Shown: positions 1 through 10,636, numbered from the stretch's first letter. The stretch: DNA of 64,000 bases from Pollenia angustigena (GCA_930367215.1 OV884058.1:174202478-174266477), one strand, 5' to 3'. The notes: generated by a model from the letters alone, not told the origin. Program-made: numbers and translations.

Positions 1-22
1 CGCTATATGAAGAAGATGGTAT

Positions 23-205
23 CTAGGGAAGGTAGGTCTTCATTAACGCGTTCCTTTCATCTAGTTCTTGGCCATCCTCTTTGTTTAGAGCATTTAGTGC
101 CCTTTTTTTGAAACGCCAGCTGCCGTTTTCTGTCATCCATTCACGCAACATGCCAAGCCCAACTTGAACGTTGAGCTTTAGTTTGCTTGAAATCAGGAAT
201 CGCTT
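23..205 (-). pseudogene. coding-like fragment, possible 3' terminal exon of an unknown minus-strand gene
   Basis: The minus strand reads open for about 60 codons and ends in TAG at 25-23. The peptide has balanced composition (for example MLREWMTENGSWRFKKRAL, then a D/E-rich stretch and a final KTYLP), unlike the F/I/K/N-rich chance ORFs of this A+T-rich DNA. An AG that could be a splice acceptor lies at 187-186 on the minus strand, so a terminal exon covering 185-23 is possible. No ATG with upstream coding sequence is visible and the fragment is too short for a family call. It could be a host exon, a pseudogene or the end of a transposase; I do not recognise it. Codon use supports former or present coding; function is unknown. 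Confidence 0.35.
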
Positions 206-839
206 GTGAGCAATAAATAGATTTCAAGATACCGTAAATTCATTGTTTTGTTGACTCTATCGCACTTGAAACTTTTATTTTTTTTCACTTTTATTCAAAT
301 CTAATGAAACGGTTAGTTTAACAATTTTTGTTCCAATTACTTTAATTTAAGTTGAATATTTGCTTGCTTCTACTGAAAATTTTTAAAATTTTGTGTTAAT
401 GCACTCTTTATGATCCATGTTTTAGGTTTTAGTTTCTATTTTGTTCCGCAACCATACTCAAACGGCCGAACCGATTTTAATGAAACTTGGTACGAAGATA
501 GAAAGAATGTTTTAGCGAAATTACTTTAGGCTACATTTTTCCCGGAAGTTTAGATCAGAGAGGGATAAAATGGTCAAAGGTGGGAAGCACTGGAACCTAT
601 TTTTTAATGTTAATCTTTATCATAAATTTTCATATTGATTCGAATGTGCATTCTCAAAGTCAAATTACAATCCATAAAGCTTTCATACTTTAATAGGCCC
701 ATTCCATCAATATTTTTCTAGAACATTTTTCTATGCACTATCACAATTTTTTGTTTGTATAGTGCAATGTTACTCACCATGAGAATTAAATTCCTAGATC
801 CTATTTGTAAATCTTTATCTTAAGTCCAAAAATTGTTTT
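206..839. other. A+T-rich DNA, no gene
   Basis: No coding region is seen. The phrase CCGATTTTAATGAAA near 475 is also found inside the dispersed repeats at 16335-17060, so part of this stretch is probably old repeat. Confidence 0.4.
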
Positions 840-1300
840 CGTACGGATTTCTATAGCTACATCAGCATGTCACAAAAAAGTTCATTTCGAAATCGTCCTT
901 TGCCTAGGAAAAAGTGGGTAAAAGGGGAAATTTTAGCTTTATATATTTTTGGCTTAAGCTACCACCTGGGATGTAGGTTTTAAAAATGTTTACTTCAAAG
1001 GGCAAAACAGGGTAAAAATTCGTACTTTTGGTAGTTTTTGTAAACACGTTTCTTTCAAACATTTTTGCAATCCAAAATTTAAGATTTCAGTTTGTTAGAA
1101 TTTCTATTACTACGGTGGCATGTCGCAATAAAAGTACATTTTGAAAGTCGTCCATTCAGACAGCAAATTTGAAAAGTTAAATTACTTTTGTGATTAAAGT
1201 TTAATTATTAAACTATTACCAAGGACATACATATGCATAAAAAATATTAACTTGAAGGGCCAAAACAAGGAAAAATTAGTACTTTTAAAATTTGAAAGGC
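840..1300. repeat. degenerate tandem duplication, period about 255 bp
   Basis: Two diverged units can be aligned. The block beginning near 851 (CTATAGCTAC, then GCATGTCACAA) recurs near 1104 (CTATTACTAC, then GCATGTCGCAA). The following block near 960 (ACTTCAAAGGGCAAAACAGG) recurs near 1217-1290 (ACTTGAAGGGCCAAAACAAG). The spacing is about 253-256 bp. No protein is encoded; the 64-codon frame at 1194-1388 runs across the repeat and is taken as chance. Confidence 0.6.
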
Positions 1301-1647
1301 AAGATTTAATCATTCCGCGTATTTCAATGATTCCAGAAAATCCACCAATTACTTTTAAAAGACTCCAATAAATAAAGCCCAAGGGCAATCATTGTCATTG
1401 TCTGGAATAAATTTGAAATATCCATTCTTCTCACATGGTCAATTATGTGTAACGTATTCACGTGTAGGCAAGCCTTAAGTTTTCTTTATTTACACTACAA
1501 TCAAAACAAATAATATTGTTTACGAAAGAGCCCTGCGAAAGTTAAGTCAGAGGATTTATACTTTAAACAAAAAAAAATTGAAGTAGAATAAAAACTCAAA
1601 TTTTTAAAAACCATTGTTTCATTTGCTATATTCAAAATTTTTTATTT
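1301..1647. other. A+T-rich DNA, nothing recognised
   Basis: Neither a coding region, nor inverted termini, nor a structured repeat was seen here. Confidence 0.4.
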
Positions 1648-2622
1648 GGATCAGCAATGAGTAGTGAAAAAGTGAGTAGAGCTAAATCATGACTCATAAA
1701 TTCTTGTACTTATACGCACTCATACTTATTCCAATGTTATTCAAACTCATATTCACTCAAAAGCTTCATTTTATTCATCGTACTCATACTTAGCAACATT
1801 TGTAGTGTTTGATTTAGAATCTACTCAACTCAATGTGTATAGGCGAAGCAAAAAGTGAGGCTGCCAGATTTGTCCCCGAAATAGCAAAGTGACGATTTGG
1901 CAATTACAGTTTACTAAAGTTACATGTATGAAGTGGACGATTTTTCGGCAAATTTAACTGGCAGCGCTGATTATTAAGTTGTGTGTTTTATCTGTTGTGT
2001 TAAAACCGTAAATGGATGAGCTAAATGATTTGAATCATTGTGAGTATTGTAAGTATTTTCTTGAGATTATAAATCCAGCTGACGTCATTTATGAGTATGC
2101 GTATAATGTCGACGTCGCACTCATAAATATTTCTCTTGTGAGTATGAGTGAATCAGAGTACCCTGCAAATAATAGGACCAGTCCAAACACGCGTGTAAAG
2201 AGTAGCCCACAAGGGACCAGGACTAGTCGAAAAGTAACCCAAACGTATGGAAAAAACCTGGTCTATTTAACATTACGATGTCCTAGGAGAGGACCATATA
2301 ACCCACCTTTGGACCACTAAGGAGTAGTTTTAAAACTACTCCATGGTATACACAAGAGGATTAGTTTTGAAGTCGTTTAAAAACGAAAGCACGTCGTTAA
2401 AAAACGAAGACATGTCGTCGCACTACAAACACTTTTTAACAATGGCATGGTCCATGCTTGCATTACATCGGACCAGTCCATGCAGTAGTCCATTTTTTTC
2501 AAAATGGAGCAGGTGGTCCAATTTTATTTGCAGGGTAGTTTAGCTTAAATGATTTCTACGCACTTATACTTACAATTGCATGAGTCAGTATGAGTAGCGA
2601 AAAAACGATTCATTGCTGATCT
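1648..2622. mobile_element. MITE-like element rich in CTCATACT/AGTATGAG motifs, with a nested MITE
   Basis: The left end GATCAGCAATGA at 1649 is matched in inverse orientation by TCATTGCTGATC near 2610-2621. The interior carries many copies of short motifs such as CTCATACT and its complement. The element is interrupted at 2161-2535 by a separate 375-bp MITE. No target-site duplication could be read, so the exact ends and the superfamily are open. A small inverted pair, GCTGCCAG near 1860 and CTGGCAGC near 1960, may mark a further insertion. Confidence 0.45.
2161..2535. mobile_element. 375-bp MITE, copy 1 (termini CCCTGCAAATAA)
   Basis: The ends are perfect 12-bp inverted repeats, CCCTGCAAATAA at 2161 and its complement in the right end, followed by GGACCA-type sequence on both sides. 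TA stands on both sides (2159-2160 and 2536-2537). A second copy of the same length is at 50764-51138, about 95% identical by eye, which fixes the ends independently. Inside is a perfect 22-bp palindrome at 2321-2342 (GGAGTAGTTTT and complement). The frames of 102 and 66 codons that cross it are chance. Confidence 0.85.
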
Positions 2623-3460
2623 CTGCTGGCGAAGCGCTAGTTCTTTATAAAATAAAACATTATTTTGATATTCAGGCGTAATTTTATTTAAATCGAGTAA
2701 TTTTTCGCAATCTTAAGTGAAATTTTAAATTTTGCTGGTGGTTACCCAGATTCTACATCAAAAACTGTCGTTAGCTAGACTTGGTTTTTCTATCGGAAGG
2801 AATTACGGCACAGTGGTAACAATTTGGGAATTAGTTCATTTTTGTTTTCGAGACTTTAATTGGGGACTTAGTTCGGGGCGGCATTGGAGATTTTTCCCTT
2901 AAAACTTAACGATTTTTCACATATTTTATCTGGCAACTATGGGAATAATTGTGATATAATTCTAAATCTTTTGTAACCAATTGAAAATTTAAATTAAATG
3001 ATCATTGGAAAAAAGTCATTAATAATAAGTGATGATGACTTCAAATATGAAGCAGTTTAAAGATACTACCTTCATATCGGATTAATTGGGAAAATATATT
3101 TGGAACTCAAATTAACGTTAAGTTATCAACTACAGCGATATTAATAAAAAAATATAAACTTCTATAATTATAAATCCTATTGTACAATATACATTTTATT
3201 GGAAATTTTTTTAGTTTTTTAATTTCTTACAATAACATCTTTGATTTGATAAAATTTTTAACATCTTAAAGGATTTTCATTTCTAATGATTTTGTAGATT
3301 TTCAAGTGCTAAAATGGAATTGTCCTTAGCTCCAAATTTTTTTGCTGTCATCATTATCAATTCCGAATAAGATTTTCTCACAATATTCAAAGTCATTCTT
3401 CACTTCGACTCTGTAAGTTAATCCAAAATTTCTTTTCAATTTTATTTCTTTTGCACAAGT

Positions 3461-3757
3461 TTACAAATCCGTTGAAGGTATTTTATTGGGATTAACATTT
3501 CTTAGACCCAACTTCTCCAATTGTTTGCTACGTTGCATTTGATATTTTAATTTCTTTTTGAATAAAATTTCTCGATTGATGGCATGTAAATCTTCAATGG
3601 AACATTTTTCCAAATTGCGCACACTTTTCGAAATTAGTTTATCGGTGAGAGAAATTTTTGTATGATTCAATTTCCTAAAACGGCATTGAGAGCGGCGTAA
3701 TTCTTCACGGTAGAGGAATAAAGTATAGCTGACTGTGGTTTTCGATTTAGAGTTCAT
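3461..3757 (-). CDS. 98-aa basic protein of unknown function, copy 1
   Basis: An ATG-initiated frame of 98 codons with TAA stop, on the minus strand. The protein is rich in K/R, with heptad-like, probably helical stretches (residues about 15-90), two cysteines (C25, C52) and no signal peptide or membrane segment. Residues 15-17 read L-Y-R followed by EELRR; length and position would fit LYR-motif mitochondrial adaptor proteins, but three residues are weak evidence and the later conserved phenylalanine of that family is not evident. A TATATAAA-like box stands at 3834-3827 on the minus strand, 70 bp before the ATG, and AATAAA follows the stop at 3446-3441. The same gene is repeated at 15165-15461 with five residue changes. 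The compact, intronless layout resembles testis-type or retroposed fly genes (inference). Confidence 0.6.
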   Translation of the reverse strand: MNSKSKTTVSYTLFLYREELRRSQCRFRKLNHTKISLTDKLISKSVRNLEKCSIEDLHAINREILFKKKLKYQMQRSKQLEKLGLRNVNPNKIPSTDL

Positions 3758-3826
3758 TTTGTGATTTAAGATGTTATCGCTTGCTTATCTCGTTAGGGAA
3801 TGTTGCTTGTTTAGGGAAAGCGGTAG

Positions 3827-3834
3827 TTTATATA
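3827..3834 (-). promoter_or_regulatory. TATA-like box upstream of the 98-aa gene, copy 1
   Basis: On the minus strand the sequence reads TATATAAA, 70 bp before the ATG at 3757. That would place a start site about 40 bp upstream of the ATG. The box is retained in the other copy at 15532-15539. A TATA-like string is common in such A+T-rich DNA, so only its position and conservation support it. Confidence 0.35.
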
Positions 3835-4361
3835 ATAAAATAAAGTACCTGGTCTTCTTTTTAACAGGTAATAATTTTTAGTTTTTTATTATACATTTGA
3901 AAAATCTTTAAAACATTTTTCATGTTTGTTTTAAGCTGTCATAAAAAGTAGGCTTCAAAAAAGGATTCATTCTTAATCCATTTTTTTAATATTTCCCTAA
4001 ATCCTCTTGTCAGTTTGCATTTGGTGTTTAAAATGAGTTCAAGTGTCAGAAATAAAGGGATTTTATGTTTATGAAACAGTTGCTTTCTTTAATCTTAAAT
4101 TTGCGCTTTGGTATTAAAAAAATTGTAATCCTTTTTTATAGAAGGTTTACAAAACAAAAAGATTAACTGGAATTTAAACGCTGATTTACTTCACTGAATA
4201 AGGATTTAACTAGTGGCTAGTGTTATACAATTTGTTGAAATATAAAGCCATTCGACAGATTTGTCTTCATAAACATCTGTAGCTTTAATGACTGCTGTCT
4301 TTGTATTTTTATGATTGCAAGCAAAGGCTGGTATTTTAACAATGGAAAGTGTTCTAATTTT

Positions 4362-4823
4362 AGAAACTATTCACATAATGTTTGTTTAGATTTTGTAAAT
4401 AAATCGTTTTTAGAGTTTTAAATACAGCTCAATCACGAATATTCCGAAGGAATATTTTTCTCATCCGCCAATTATAAATTCCGCGGGGACAAGAACAAAA
4501 AAAAATTAATAATTGGCATCACCGAAGCTGTTTTGTTTATATTTATTAGCGGAAATATGTGAGTATTACTGCCTGTTTGTAGAACGCGAGCGCAAAAAAA
4601 AATCGTTTAGATTACATTTAAAACAAAAACAAATTTCAAAATTTGCAAAAGTGCAAATGCAAAATATCACTCTTGTGTTAAATCCAACAACAAAATACAG
4701 AATTTTCGTTAGTTTTATTTAAAAGTATATTATAGTCTTGCAAGTTCTTTATTAAATATTTTGTGTGTGACAGGTTTATCGGTATCAACAACGGGCTTTA
4801 CCGGCACAGCTTCGACGTATGCT
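4362..4823. other. A+T-rich DNA, nothing recognised
   Basis: No coding region is supported; the 69-codon frame at 4513 is lysine- and polyA-driven. A short palindrome AATATTCCGAAGGAATATT lies near 4437. Confidence 0.4.
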
Positions 4824-4866
4824 TTTATTTATTTATTTATTTATTTATTTATTTGATTTATTTATT
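4824..4866. repeat. (TTTA)n tract, probable 3' tail of the retrotransposon
   Basis: About ten TTTA units with one TTGA interruption. On the minus strand they are TAAA units directly following the 3' UTR of the non-LTR element, so they are read as its tail and not as an independent microsatellite. Confidence 0.7.
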
Positions 4867-5090
4867 GATCACAATCCAGTACAAAGATAAATCTTATATT
4901 GAAGCACTGGATCACAGGAGTTGGTATACAAACGTATTAATAGTAATTAAAAAAATATAAAAAAAGTATATATAAAATTAAAACTTATATACATATAAAA
5001 AAAGTAGGATTTAACATAAAATAAAATTTAACATAAAATAAGATTTATAATTTAAACAATGTAGAAGTTTAATTTCTATAGCAAATATTG

Positions 5091-7901
5091 TTATTTTCGT
5101 TGAAAATATTCAAAGATATATTTTTTGAATTGCGTTGCATTTTCAATTCTTTGCAAATGCAAGGGTAACTGATTCCAAATTCTAATTGTATTGATATAAA
5201 AATGTTGTTTCGACAATTCTGTCCTGTAACGTTGTTGCTTGATGCGATTACCCCTATTTGACCTGAGAAAAATAATTCTATCATATAGATATTTTGGTTG
5301 ACGTGTGTATATAATTTTATGTAGGTATATTAGAGATCTGCATTGTAATAAAAACTCAAAGGACACTCCAAAGACTTGCTTGGCATAATGTGATATACTA
5401 TCGAACCGTCGAAGACCATATATATAACGTGTTATGCTATTAAAAGCCACTCTAAGTTTACGCATACTGGTAGAATCACAGTTTGTGAAGAGTTCACAAC
5501 CATACAACAGAGTTGGTACCAAATACGTCTTAGCTAAAAGCATTCTAATTTCAATGGGTATAAACGACTGAGTACTCCATAAATTTCTTAACATACCGTA
5601 CACTTTGGCCGTAGCAACATTAACATGGTCACTCCACTCTAGCTTATCGTTTAGAATGACACCAAGGTTTTTAGTCGAAGTCACCCTTACAATTCTCGAG
5701 CCACCTAATATCAAATCTGGAACAAGTGGTAAAGTCATTGTCCTTTTCGTAACCAACAAACATTTCGATTTGCTTGGATTTAGGCACAGCCCATTCGAAG
5801 TGGCCCAGTCATGAACGTTCCTTAAGTCCCTATTAATTTTCCGAACGCAGTCATCAATTTCGGAGGTTTTGCAGCTGATGTAAAGCTGTACATCATCAGC
5901 ATACATCTGTACATTACAGTATTCCAACTGAGTTGGCAGGTCATTAGCATAAATAGAATACAACAGAGGCCCTAAAATAGAGCCCTGTGGCACACCTCTT
6001 GTCAAGACGATACTACTCGATATTTTACCCCCATAAAAAACTGACTGTGACCTTTGGTTCAAATATGATGCTACTAATTTGGTAGATGTTGACGAAAAAT
6101 TGAGAAAATTTTTTAATTTAGAAATAAGAATGTCCGTATTTACGGTGTCAAATGCCTTCGAATGATCTAGTAAAATTAAAAAAGCAACTTCACCGTTATC
6201 AATTTGTGACCTAATGTCTTCGGTCACATCAATTAAAGCAGACACACAGCTGTGAAAAGGACGAAAACCTGATTGCCTACTGGTGAGCAGGTTATTATTA
6301 TTCAAAAATATACTAAGTTGGTTGTGCATTATTCGCTCAAAAATCTTAGACAGAAAAGGAAGTATGGCTATTGGACGGAATTCGTTATCAGTTTTCGGTA
6401 TAGGAACAATTTTCGCATGCTTCCAAATTGCTGGATATGAAGACTTTGTTATAATTGTACAAAAGAGATTCGTTATATATGGCAAGATTGTGGGAAAGAT
6501 TATTTTTATAAACTTGGGATGCACGCCGTCATAGCTTATTGCGTTAGACTTTATACTGAGAAAACTTTCATATACCTCAGACTGAGTGACACAGTTAAAA
6601 TTGAATATTGTAGAAGTATCTCCCATGGGATAATTTACGTAAGGGTTAACGTTTGCAACAGGCACTGGTAAATCTACAAATTTACGATTTATGGCATCAA
6701 TATCTACATCTTCAGCAGCAGTATGATAGTCAAACGTATCACCAACAACTCCAATGGCACGAATTTCCCTCCACCTACTCTTGCTGTCCAAACAGTTTGA
6801 AAATCTATCTTTATAATAAGACGATTTTGCAATCCTTATGTTCGTATTGACTTTATTTCTTAATGTACGAAATGCTGAAAGTAGTGCAGAAGTCCTAAAT
6901 CTCTTCCATCTAGTATATGCCATGTTTCTAAGTTCAATTAAGCGTTTAATTTCCGGCGAGAACCATTTATCAGCTGTTGTCGCCACCCTCTTCGTTTTCG
7001 TTTTTATAGGAACAAATTCGTCATACAGTTGTATGATATTACCCTGTATAAATTGAAGTTGTTCATCTACAGCTGGCATATAAAAGGTAGAATCCCATGG
7101 AATTTGAATTAATTTTTCACTCAAGGAATCATAATTAATATTTCCAAAATCACGGTAACTATATTTCCCCTCAGTCGAAGTTGACAAAAAATCTAAGGTC
7201 GTAAAAATTAAGTCGTGTTTTGAAAACACCGGAGCCGATATTTGTTCAAACATAAGAATCTTCCAAATCGAGTTGGTAAAAAAAATATCTAATAGTGTGC
7301 TCGCATAGCGAGAAAAGTGTGTCGGGTTGGTAGTGTTAACCGGGTCAAGACCAATACATTTCATCTCATCAGAGAACTTTGACTCGACGAGTATATTACT
7401 GTTGAAATCACCAGCTATTAAGATATTCGTATAGCCTACAGTGATTGAAGACAGTTTTGAGAAAAATGACTCTGTTTCAATGTACCGATTAGGTCTATAA
7501 ACGTTTCCGAGTAACAATCTTTCATTTCCGTTATATAATTCCAAAAACAAGTACTCTACCTTGTCATCCTTTTTTGTCTTCTTTACAACTTTGCATCTAA
7601 TATTGTTCCTTACATAAATGGCAATACCACCACCATTACTATTTCTGTCAGCTCTAAATATTCTATAACCGTGTAAGCTATAACAGCCATCCTTAACTTT
7701 TGCATCGAACCATGTTTCAGAAACACATATTACATGTACATTTGAGGACTCAAAAATGTATCTAAATTCGTCTATTTTAATTTTCAAACTTTGTGCATTA
7801 ATATGAACCACATTTAAACCATTTTTCAGCCTGGTAAAAATTCGAATCATGTTATATGTGTTTAATTTGGAACCCACCCTGTAGTTAGAAGAACTGGCCA
7901 T
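5091..7901 (-). CDS. endonuclease/reverse transcriptase of a non-LTR retrotransposon
   Basis: Single uninterrupted frame; the first ATG is at 7901-7899, giving 936 aa (a TTG eight codons upstream would give 944; residue numbers here follow the 944-aa form). Residues about 38-245 form an exonuclease-endonuclease-phosphatase domain, with INAQSL (43-48), SETW (69-72), RADRNSNGGG (91-100), AGDFNSN (171-177) and a terminal SKHD (235-238). Residues about 465-770 are the reverse transcriptase, with RPIAILPFLSKIFERI (517-532), LLDHSKAFD including D587, RGVPQGSILGPLLY (643-656) and YADD (675-678). A C-terminal region with W-N-Q-L-P (917-921) is typical of CR1/Rex1/Kiri-like elements. All key catalytic residues are present, so the element may be recent or active. 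The enzymes nick the target and copy the element's RNA into it (target-primed reverse transcription). Confidence 0.92.
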   Translation of the reverse strand: MASSSNYRVGSKLNTYNMIRIFTRLKNGLNVVHINAQSLKIKIDEFRYIFESSNVHVICVSETWFDAKVKDGCYSLHGYRIFRADRNSNGGGIAIYVRNNIRCKVVKKTKKDDKVEYLFLELYNGNERLLLGNVYRPNRYIETESFFSKLSSITVGYTNILIAGDFNSNILVESKFSDEMKCIGLDPVNTTNPTHFSRYASTLLDIFFTNSIWKILMFEQISAPVFSKHDLIFTTLDFLSTSTEGKYSYRDFGNINYDSLSEKLIQIPWDSTFYMPAVDEQLQFIQGNIIQLYDEFVPIKTKTKRVATTADKWFSPEIKRLIELRNMAYTRWKRFRTSALLSAFRTLRNKVNTNIRIAKSSYYKDRFSNCLDSKSRWREIRAIGVVGDTFDYHTAAEDVDIDAINRKFVDLPVPVANVNPYVNYPMGDTSTIFNFNCVTQSEVYESFLSIKSNAISYDGVHPKFIKIIFPTILPYITNLFCTIITKSSYPAIWKHAKIVPIPKTDNEFRPIAILPFLSKIFERIMHNQLSIFLNNNNLLTSRQSGFRPFHSCVSALIDVTEDIRSQIDNGEVAFLILLDHSKAFDTVNTDILISKLKNFLNFSSTSTKLVASYLNQRSQSVFYGGKISSSIVLTRGVPQGSILGPLLYSIYANDLPTQLEYCNVQMYADDVQLYISCKTSEIDDCVRKINRDLRNVHDWATSNGLCLNPSKSKCLLVTKRTMTLPLVPDLILGGSRIVRVTSTKNLGVILNDKLEWSDHVNVATAKVYGMLRNLWSTQSFIPIEIRMLLAKTYLVPTLLYGCELFTNCDSTSMRKLRVAFNSITRYIYGLRRFDSISHYAKQVFGVSFEFLLQCRSLIYLHKIIYTRQPKYLYDRIIFLRSNRGNRIKQQRYRTELSKQHFYINTIRIWNQLPLHLQRIENATQFKKYIFEYFQRK

Positions 7902-7925
7902 ATTGTTTTCCAAAGAAGATCGCAA

Positions 7926-8455
7926 CGCAATTCAATTGTTGTTTTTTAGTAACAAATTTTTATTCGTCCGGTGAACTCTTATTGGGTTTGTGCTGCAGCC
8001 TTTTGCCGTACTTACTTTTTTGATTGATCAATTACCTTTAAGAATATTAATAACAAAAATGTATCCACTTAGGCTCGGTTTTTGAGATCTCAGTTAAACT
8101 AGGTTTAGTTAATCTGAAAACTGATTTGTGCCGCCAATACCAAGTTTGAAAACAAAATGTTGCCAGAACAGCGCAGTCTTGCTTAAAATGTGGGTCTTTT
8201 TAATGAAATAATAGAAAAAAATCCCATTTCTCTGGAAAATCCGAGTTGCAGAGAACGTTAAACTAAGTTTAAACTTAATCCCCATCTCAAACCCCGTCCT
8301 TAGTAACATAATTATTTGGCGGCACCATGTAGTTAAGGTCGTTTTAAACATCCCTCTAAAAATCCTACTTAAAGTTTTTTTATAGACTCCCTTCTGTTTT
8401 GCAATGAAACTTTTGGCAAAAAGGGATACATTTAATGCGGATTTTTTAACTTGTA
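7926..8455. other. no gene recognised
   Basis: May include the 5' UTR of the retrotransposon that lies on its left. The 131-codon minus-strand frame at 8109-8504 has no recognisable motif and partly overlaps the neighbouring MITE. Confidence 0.35.
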
Positions 8456-9585
8456 CACGCAAAGAAAAAACATGGTTGTGGTAAACATATTCTAAGAGCA
8501 ACATATTATGATAAGAATTATGATTGTAGTCACCATATTAAGATTATTATTGAATCATATTATGACTAAATATACTCGTACTATTACATCATAATATTTT
8601 TCCCTTAATCATATTATTATTCTGTTAATCATACTAAGTTAAGAAGTAATCAAATTATTGTCATGTTAATCATAATAAGCTAAGAAATTAATCATATTAT
8701 TGTCAAGTTAATCATAATAAGCTAAGAAGTAATCATATTATCATCATGTTAATCATAATAAATTTAGAAGCAATCATATTATGATACGGCACCTTTCATA
8801 GCTGTCATAAAAATACAAAATAAATTAAAATATTTTTGCATCGATTTTTTATTTTGTGGCTTTTTACAATTTTTCTTAATGTTAATCAAATAGCGGAGTT
8901 CAATATAAGGCTTGCAAAAGAGCAAATGAAAAATCTCTGGTTTTCATGGGCAACCGCGTGTGTCCATTTTTTCGATTTTAAGATGTTGATGAAATATCGT
9001 AGCACTTTTATAAAATATAACGAAATCTCTGTGTGTTTTGTTGTTGGATTTTACAAAAAAACTATGATATTTTGCATTTGCACTATTACATCACTTATAC
9101 TTGTATGAACTCCACTAATATTTAAATTTTTTAATTTCTTTAAACTTATTTTTTTTATGGAATTTTATCTTTTAATTGTTTAACCGCTCACAAATAAAAA
9201 AAAACGACACAACTGCTTCAAAATTATTTTACAAATGGCGCTAACATAATATGATTAGAGTAAAAAAAGTTTGATTGCATCTTTAACATAATATGATAAA
9301 TGTATAGAAAGTTATCATGTTATGACTATTAAATATCATGATATGGTTGTGAGAAATATAATATGTTTAGAAAGTTATCATAATTAAGTTGTTAGAAAAA
9401 TAATTATTTTTCGGTCAACAATACTCAAATTTATAATTGCGATAAACATTGATATGTTTACAGTAACTATAATATTGTTGATATTAAATAAAAATAACAA
9501 CTATTTGTGTACGACAACAATATATTGTTACATTAAGCATAGTGTTGTTGCCGTAACCATGCCCAACCATATTTTTTTCTGCGTG
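8456..9585. mobile_element. 1.1-kb non-autonomous element, Tc1/mariner-like (TA duplication)
   Basis: Left end CACGCAAAGAAAAAACATGG (8456) and right end, read inversely, CACGCAGAAAAAAATATGG (to 9585) are imperfect inverted repeats. TA flanks both sides (8454-8455 and 9586-9587). Both halves are full of ATCATATTATG-type motifs. There is no transposase frame. A truncated relative begins at 28286. Confidence 0.7.
8623..8790. repeat. 42-bp minisatellite inside the TA-flanked element
   Basis: The motif GTTAATCATA recurs at 8623, 8665, 8707 and 8748, a spacing of 42, 42 and 41 bp. Each unit also contains AAGAAGTAATCA or a variant. Confidence 0.75.
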
Positions 9586-9789
9586 TAAGATGAGGATTGG
9601 AGAAAGGGAAAAATTTTTCGGGCTAATAACGAATTAACGAATCGGGCTTAATTGCGGCAACAGCGAATATTCCCTTCAATTGCTTGGTCTGTTTTGGTTT
9701 ATTTTTTTCCATATTCCCCCTAAAAGCATAAAAGGACTCACTTAAAAACAAAACATTCAACAACTTATAGATATTTTCATATGATAAGC

Positions 9790-10012
9790 AAGTAAAAAAG
9801 AGTGAAGTGGATGAAGCCAGCTCATATGATACCCTACGGCCCTACATCCGAGTGTTTCTTATCTGGGACGCATGGGGAGTAATGGACAGAACACAATTAA
9901 ATTATGGCATGAGGCTTCAAGTCATACAGGAGTTATTTGTGCCGAATATTATCCAGATACATATAAATAACTATATGAGATTTTTTGCCTTAATATGATT
10001 TTAGGGAGAAGG
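9790..10012. repeat. fragment of a dispersed fly repeat
   Basis: The stretch with TTTGTGCCGAATATTATCCA near 9937-9956 recurs in altered form near 27330-27400 and 52668-52720, next to GATACCCTAC. The frame of 63 codons at 9807 lies inside it and is not considered a gene. Confidence 0.4.
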
Positions 10013-10367
10013 GGTTTATAGGTGTCAATTCTGAACATACCATTGCCACGACAAAAAAGCTATTGCAGTCAAATATGCTAATATTGCATTTTTAAGGATG
10101 TTATGCCATTTTCGAGAGTAATATTAAATATAAATACCAACATACAGGTATGTTACACATTCGGATCGGAATGGTTTTAATTTCGTGTTTGCAATTCCGA
10201 TCGATTACGTTTTAGTTGCTTCAGATTCCAAAAGATTTTGTTTATTCCCCAAAATTATAAAATTTCTGCTATCAAATATGAAAAAATAAGCGTTGCCACC
10301 GCCTAAATTTATTCTACTACAAAAATTATTGTTCCCAAAAGTAAGTGGCTTGCACCTCAAAACAAAT

Positions 10368-10375
10368 GTGGCAAT
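10368..10375. repeat. target-site duplication of the 2.9-kb hAT element, left
   Basis: GTGGCAAT, repeated exactly at 13289-13296. Eight base pairs is the length made by hAT transposases. Confidence 0.9.
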
Positions 10376-10636
10376 TAGAGATGCCAATCGGAACTAGTTT
10401 TCGCAAATCCCTGGATTCGGGATTTCAAAAATCAAATCCTGGGACACCGGGATTTTTGGGGTATCGGGACTTTTCGGGATGCGGTGTTTTGGAAAATTAG
10501 AAGATAAATGCTTTTTATAGATATTTATTAAAAAAAAAAAAAAACATCTTTAAAAGAGGTTTACAAGCAAAACAATATCTTACGCTTCTACTTTGTTTTT
10601 TATGTTTTTGATAAAAATAACACACAAAAATCAACA

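Larger units (their letters stand above)
2650..4361. repeat. segmental duplication, copy 1 (partner 14378-16082)
   Basis: This ~1.7-kb block aligns along its whole length with 14378-16082 in the same orientation. Similarity starts at AAATAAAACATT (about 2650 and 14378) and stops after GGAAAGTGTTCTAAT (about 4361 and 16082). By eye the part upstream of the enclosed minus-strand gene is about 95% identical, the reading frame about 98%, and the part downstream of the gene is clearly more diverged with small indels. No terminal repeats or target duplication are seen, so a DNA-level duplication is preferred to transposition. Confidence 0.85.
4824..7925 (-). mobile_element. non-LTR retrotransposon with intact ORF2-type frame, CR1/Rex1-like
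   Basis: The element runs on the minus strand. It comprises the 936-codon endonuclease/reverse transcriptase frame, a 3' UTR at 5090-4867 and a tail of TAAA tetranucleotides at 4866-4824. Just before the tail the 3' UTR can fold into a stem, ACTGGAT at 4906-4912 pairing with ATCCAGT at 4874-4880, with an AAGATAAATCTT palindrome in the loop. A terminal hairpin plus a short tandem tail instead of poly(A) is known for CR1-group elements. The 5' limit is uncertain (somewhere beyond 7925) and no ORF1 is seen upstream. No target duplication was identified. Confidence 0.8.

Noticed and set aside
2012..2543. Frames of 102 and 66 codons
   Set aside because: They run across the 375-bp MITE, whose second copy at 50764 does not keep the same frames; inverted termini explain the sequence.
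4824..4866. Independent TTTA microsatellite
   Set aside because: Its position and orientation directly after the 3' UTR of the non-LTR element make it the element's tail.
8109..8504. 131-codon minus-strand frame
   Set aside because: No motif, F/K/I-rich, and its 5' end lies within the terminal repeat of a MITE.
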